A stretch of 64,000 nt of DNA, from assembly GCA_001915385.1 (NCBI GenBank), contig MNQK01000035.1:62001-126000 (forward strand), in the 5' to 3' direction. Of this stretch, positions 62,194 through 64,000 are shown piece after piece. Each line of letters starts with the position of its first letter. Position 1 is the stretch's first letter. The notes beneath the pieces were generated by a model. The model saw only the letters and a program-made list of their open reading frames with translations, had not been told where the DNA came from and did no database searches. Both the position numbers and the translations under genes were made by a program. The DNA comes from Bacteroidales bacterium 52_46. GTDB lineage: Bacteria > Bacteroidota > Bacteroidia > Bacteroidales > Muribaculaceae.

Positions 62194-62262
62194 TCACTTA
62201 TAAATCACATAAATCACATAAGTCACATAAATTACATAAATCACATAAATCACATAAATTCA
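62194..62262. repeat. 9-bp tandem array upstream of sprA
   Basis: About eight copies of AATCACATA, some with one change (AGTCACATA, AATTACATA), run end to end. They lie 44 bases before the sprA ATG, where promoter or leader sequences are expected. Confidence 0.8.
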
Positions 62263-62308
62263 ATATAATACATCATGAATTACATAAAAAATCCGCATAT
62301 CATCAACT

Positions 62309-62355
62309 CAATTATGAATTATGCATTATGAATTATGAATTGTCTTAATTATGAA
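62309..62355. repeat. 34-bp AT-rich repeat after ruvA, copy of that at 38117
   Basis: 62309-62342 is identical to 38117-38150. A further partial unit (AATTATGAATTAC, 62347-62359) reaches the ruvA stop at 62356-62358. Confidence 0.8.
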
Positions 62356-62937
62356 TTACATAAGTGTCAGTGCTTTCTTTATAGCGGCCTCCACTTTCAA
62401 TGACGGCTCGGCGTTGTAAATCTTTGTAAGCACCTTGTGAGCCGCCTGACGTGGAAAGCCGAGCATCACCATTGCAGCCAGAGCTTCGTCGAAGTCCGCG
62501 CTCGTGGCCGCCGGCTGTATTAATAACGTAGAGTCAGTCGGTTTTATTTTATCCTTGAGGTCTACAATTATTCTTTCGGCCGTTTTTGCCCCGATGCCCT
62601 TCACTCCTTTGAGCCGGCGCACGTCGCCCGACATGATGACCTGCTCGAGTTCAAGCGTTGGAATCGACGACAATATCATGCGCGCCGTGTTCGACCCGAC
62701 GCCCGACACTCCGATAAGCAGTCGGAACAATACGCGTTCGCTCTCCTCGAGAAATCCGAAATACACCCATGCATCCTCGCGTATCACCTCGTGGATAAGC
62801 AGTTTTGCCTCCTCCTTCCCCTCGAGTGCCGTAAAGCAAGGCAACGTTATGTTGATGCCGTAGCCCACCCCCGCTGTCTCGATGACAACGTAAGTAGGTG
62901 TAAGCTCCGTCACCTTTCCCTTGATATACTCAATCAT
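62356..62937 (-). CDS. ruvA: RuvA, Holliday junction branch-migration subunit
   Basis: This 193-residue protein has the OB-fold start MIEYIKGKVTELTPTYVVIETAGVGYGINI and helix-hairpin-helix motifs LIGVSGVGSNTARMILS and LKGVKGIGAKTAERIIVDLKDK. A short C-terminal RuvB-binding domain follows (DEALAAMVMLGFPRQAAHKVL). It acts with RuvB at recombination junctions. sprA follows 205 bases later. Confidence 0.96.
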   Translation of the reverse strand: MIEYIKGKVTELTPTYVVIETAGVGYGINITLPCFTALEGKEEAKLLIHEVIREDAWVYFGFLEESERVLFRLLIGVSGVGSNTARMILSSIPTLELEQVIMSGDVRRLKGVKGIGAKTAERIIVDLKDKIKPTDSTLLIQPAATSADFDEALAAMVMLGFPRQAAHKVLTKIYNAEPSLKVEAAIKKALTLM

Positions 62938-62990
62938 ATCTCTCTATTTAAACTGATAACCGATATAGTAGCACACAGTAGCCGCGACAA

Positions 62991-63016
62991 GTAGTCGCCG
63001 CGGTTTTTAACCGCGG
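62991..63016. repeat. Family B palindrome, single copy
   Basis: GTAGTCGCCGCGGTTTTTAA plus CCGCGG matches one arm of the 50011 element. It lies between bcp and ruvA and may also act as a transcription end. Confidence 0.65.
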
Positions 63017-63051
63017 ACACCCCATATCGCGGACATTCCATACAATGTGCG

Positions 63052-63510
63052 CTACTTTACGCGGGCGATAATCTGCTCGGCGTGCTCCTTGGTCTTTATC
63101 TGCTTCGGCAGGAATATGTCGGCGATGCGGCCCTCTTCGTCAATCAGATACGTGGTGCGGAGCGTACCCATCGTTTTTTTGCCGTACATATTCTTCTCGC
63201 CCCACGCGCCGAGCTGTTGCAGGAGCGTAGTGTCCGTATCGGCGATGAGAGGGAAATTAAGCTGATGCTTTTCGATGAATTTCTGATGAGAAGCGGCTGA
63301 ATCCTTGCTGATACCCACTATCTCGTATCCTAAGGCACGCAGCTCGTCGCGATGGTCGCGCAGCGAGCATGCCTCGGCCGTGCAGCCCGAAGTATTGTCC
63401 TTTGGGTAAGTGTACAGAATGAATTTCTTTCCGGCGAAATCGGTCGTGCGTATCTCCTTGCCGTCCTGGTCCTTGCCAAGCACTTCCGGCAACTTGTCTC
63501 CTATCTCCAT
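63052..63510 (-). CDS. bcp: Thioredoxin-dependent peroxiredoxin (Bcp/PrxQ)
   Basis: This 152-residue protein starts MEIGDKLPEVLGKDQDGKEIRTTDFAGKKFILYTYPKD. The peroxidatic Cys is in TSGCTAEACSLRD, with the second Cys five residues on as in PrxQ-type enzymes. Other blocks are VGISKDSAASHQKF and PLIADTDTTL. It reduces hydrogen peroxide and organic peroxides with thioredoxin. It stands alone between two family B palindromes. Confidence 0.95.
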   Translation of the reverse strand: MEIGDKLPEVLGKDQDGKEIRTTDFAGKKFILYTYPKDNTSGCTAEACSLRDHRDELRALGYEIVGISKDSAASHQKFIEKHQLNFPLIADTDTTLLQQLGAWGEKNMYGKKTMGTLRTTYLIDEEGRIADIFLPKQIKTKEHAEQIIARVK

Positions 63511-63592
63511 AATCTTTTATTTTAATATTGGTTGAAATCAAATCTCTTTTCCTTGGCAAAACACTGCGTTGTTCAACATTTCTTGTCGGGTT

Positions 63593-63619
63593 GGTAGCCG
63601 CGGTTTTTAAGCGCGGAAT
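63593..63619. repeat. Family B palindrome, single diverged copy
   Basis: GGTAGCCGCGGTTTTTAAGC followed by GCGGAAT; one base differs in the right half of the palindrome. It lies between the antiporter stop and the bcp start. Confidence 0.6.
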
Positions 63620-63627
63620 GTGATTTG

Positions 63628-64000
63628 TCATGCCAGTGAATAAATGGTCTCTTTCGGTCCCGCGAAATAAACCCTGTCGCCCGGCGCGAAAATGACCTTG
63701 TCGAGCCGTTCGGCAAAATGTCCGTCACGCTCCACCGCTATCACCATCGACGAATACTTGTCGGGGATGTCGGCGTCGATAATACTTGCCCCGCACAGCG
63801 GCGACATGTCGCTGAGCTGCACGTCATATATGCCGAAACTTACAGCCGAGGTCGACGATGCCGCCTCCCCGTCGTCATTCTTCTCTATGACGGGAAGCAG
63901 GCGCTGTATCTGTTCGTCAGTACCGATTATGCCTATCGTGTCGCCGGGGAAAATGCGGTCATTGCTGCGGGGCACCGGTATGAACTGCGCCCCGCGTGTG
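63628..64000 (-). CDS. C-terminal RCK_C region of a cation/proton antiporter (partial)
   Basis: The frame stays open to the right edge, so the gene starts beyond the window; the GTG at 63975 is internal. The segments GAQFIPVPRSNDRIFPGDTIGIIGTDEQIQRLLPVIE and AGASIIDADIPDKYSSMVIAVERDG...IFAPGDRVYFAG are two successive TrkA-C (RCK_C) domains. Two such domains at the C-terminus are typical of Bacteroidetes CPA2-type Na+/H+ or K+/H+ antiporters, which would make this a membrane protein. The transporter part itself is not visible here. Confidence 0.75.
   Translation of the reverse strand, partial: TRGAQFIPVPRSNDRIFPGDTIGIIGTDEQIQRLLPVIEKNDDGEAASSTSAVSFGIYDVQLSDMSPLCGASIIDADIPDKYSSMVIAVERDGHFAERLDKVIFAPGDRVYFAGPKETIYSLA

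Noticed and set aside
62194..62262. CRISPR-like array
   Set aside because: Units are 9 bp with no spacers and no cas genes nearby; this is a simple tandem repeat.

Overview
This window looks like a piece of a Bacteroidales chromosome, most plausibly a Muribaculaceae-like gut bacterium; the family assignment is inference. The support is: a sprA gene for type IX secretion (T9SS) next to ruvA; cargo with T9SS type A and type B (CHU_C-like) C-termini; a clpP-clpX-recQ-ftsE run; DUF4923 and DUF4886 proteins; and promoters of the Bacteroidetes form (TTTG/TTG, 19-20 bases, TAnnTTTG). I saw no rRNA, tRNA, CRISPR array, phage or intact transposase.

Layout. 1-1.3 kb: AT-rich accessory DNA with the end of a DUF4143 ATPase gene and an orphan HipB-like repressor, framed by inverted repeats. 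1.3-3.3 kb: an ABC-F ATPase with one degenerate ATP site, followed by a Dabb protein gene. 3.4-4.2 kb: an MNT nucleotidyltransferase gene with a frameshifted HEPN partner. 4.3-6.9 kb: TrkA/TrkH potassium uptake. 7.0-12.8 kb: clpP-clpX-recQ-ftsE-DUF4923. 13.0-18.3 kb: a five-gene unit (3'-5' exonuclease, prolyl oligopeptidase, BamE-like lipoprotein, two metallo-hydrolases). 18.6-21.4 kb: endonuclease IV and an MFS transporter with a large insertion. 21.6-27.8 kb: a more AT-rich block with a DUF4886 lipoprotein, a membrane-anchored TPR/helix-turn-helix regulator, an outer-membrane barrel and a small 20-residue-repeat protein. 28.0-37.8 kb: GH13 amylase, GLUG protein and a giant multi-domain adhesin, the last two with T9SS tails. 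38.1-49 kb: uvrA, lytic transglycosylase, a T9SS type B cargo protein, ferritin, YihY, RidA, folC and two chromate-transporter halves. 49.1-54.7 kb: META protein, a lipoprotein/TPR-like pair, a membrane protein and a LytTR regulator. 54.7-64 kb: sprA, ruvA, bcp and the end of a cation/proton antiporter gene.

How it fits together. The strongest candidate for something undescribed is the sprA operon. A stand-alone LytTR regulator starts one base after the sprA stop. It overlaps by four bases a gene for a single-pass membrane protein whose outer domain looks like a catalytically altered phosphodiester-glycosidase (NAGPA) fold, and a terminator follows. An eight-unit 9-bp tandem array lies just upstream of sprA. 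Three apparent T9SS cargo genes are in the same window. Intergenic regions carry at least five families of inverted or tandem repeats (REPIN-like or MITE-like), several touching gene stop codons.
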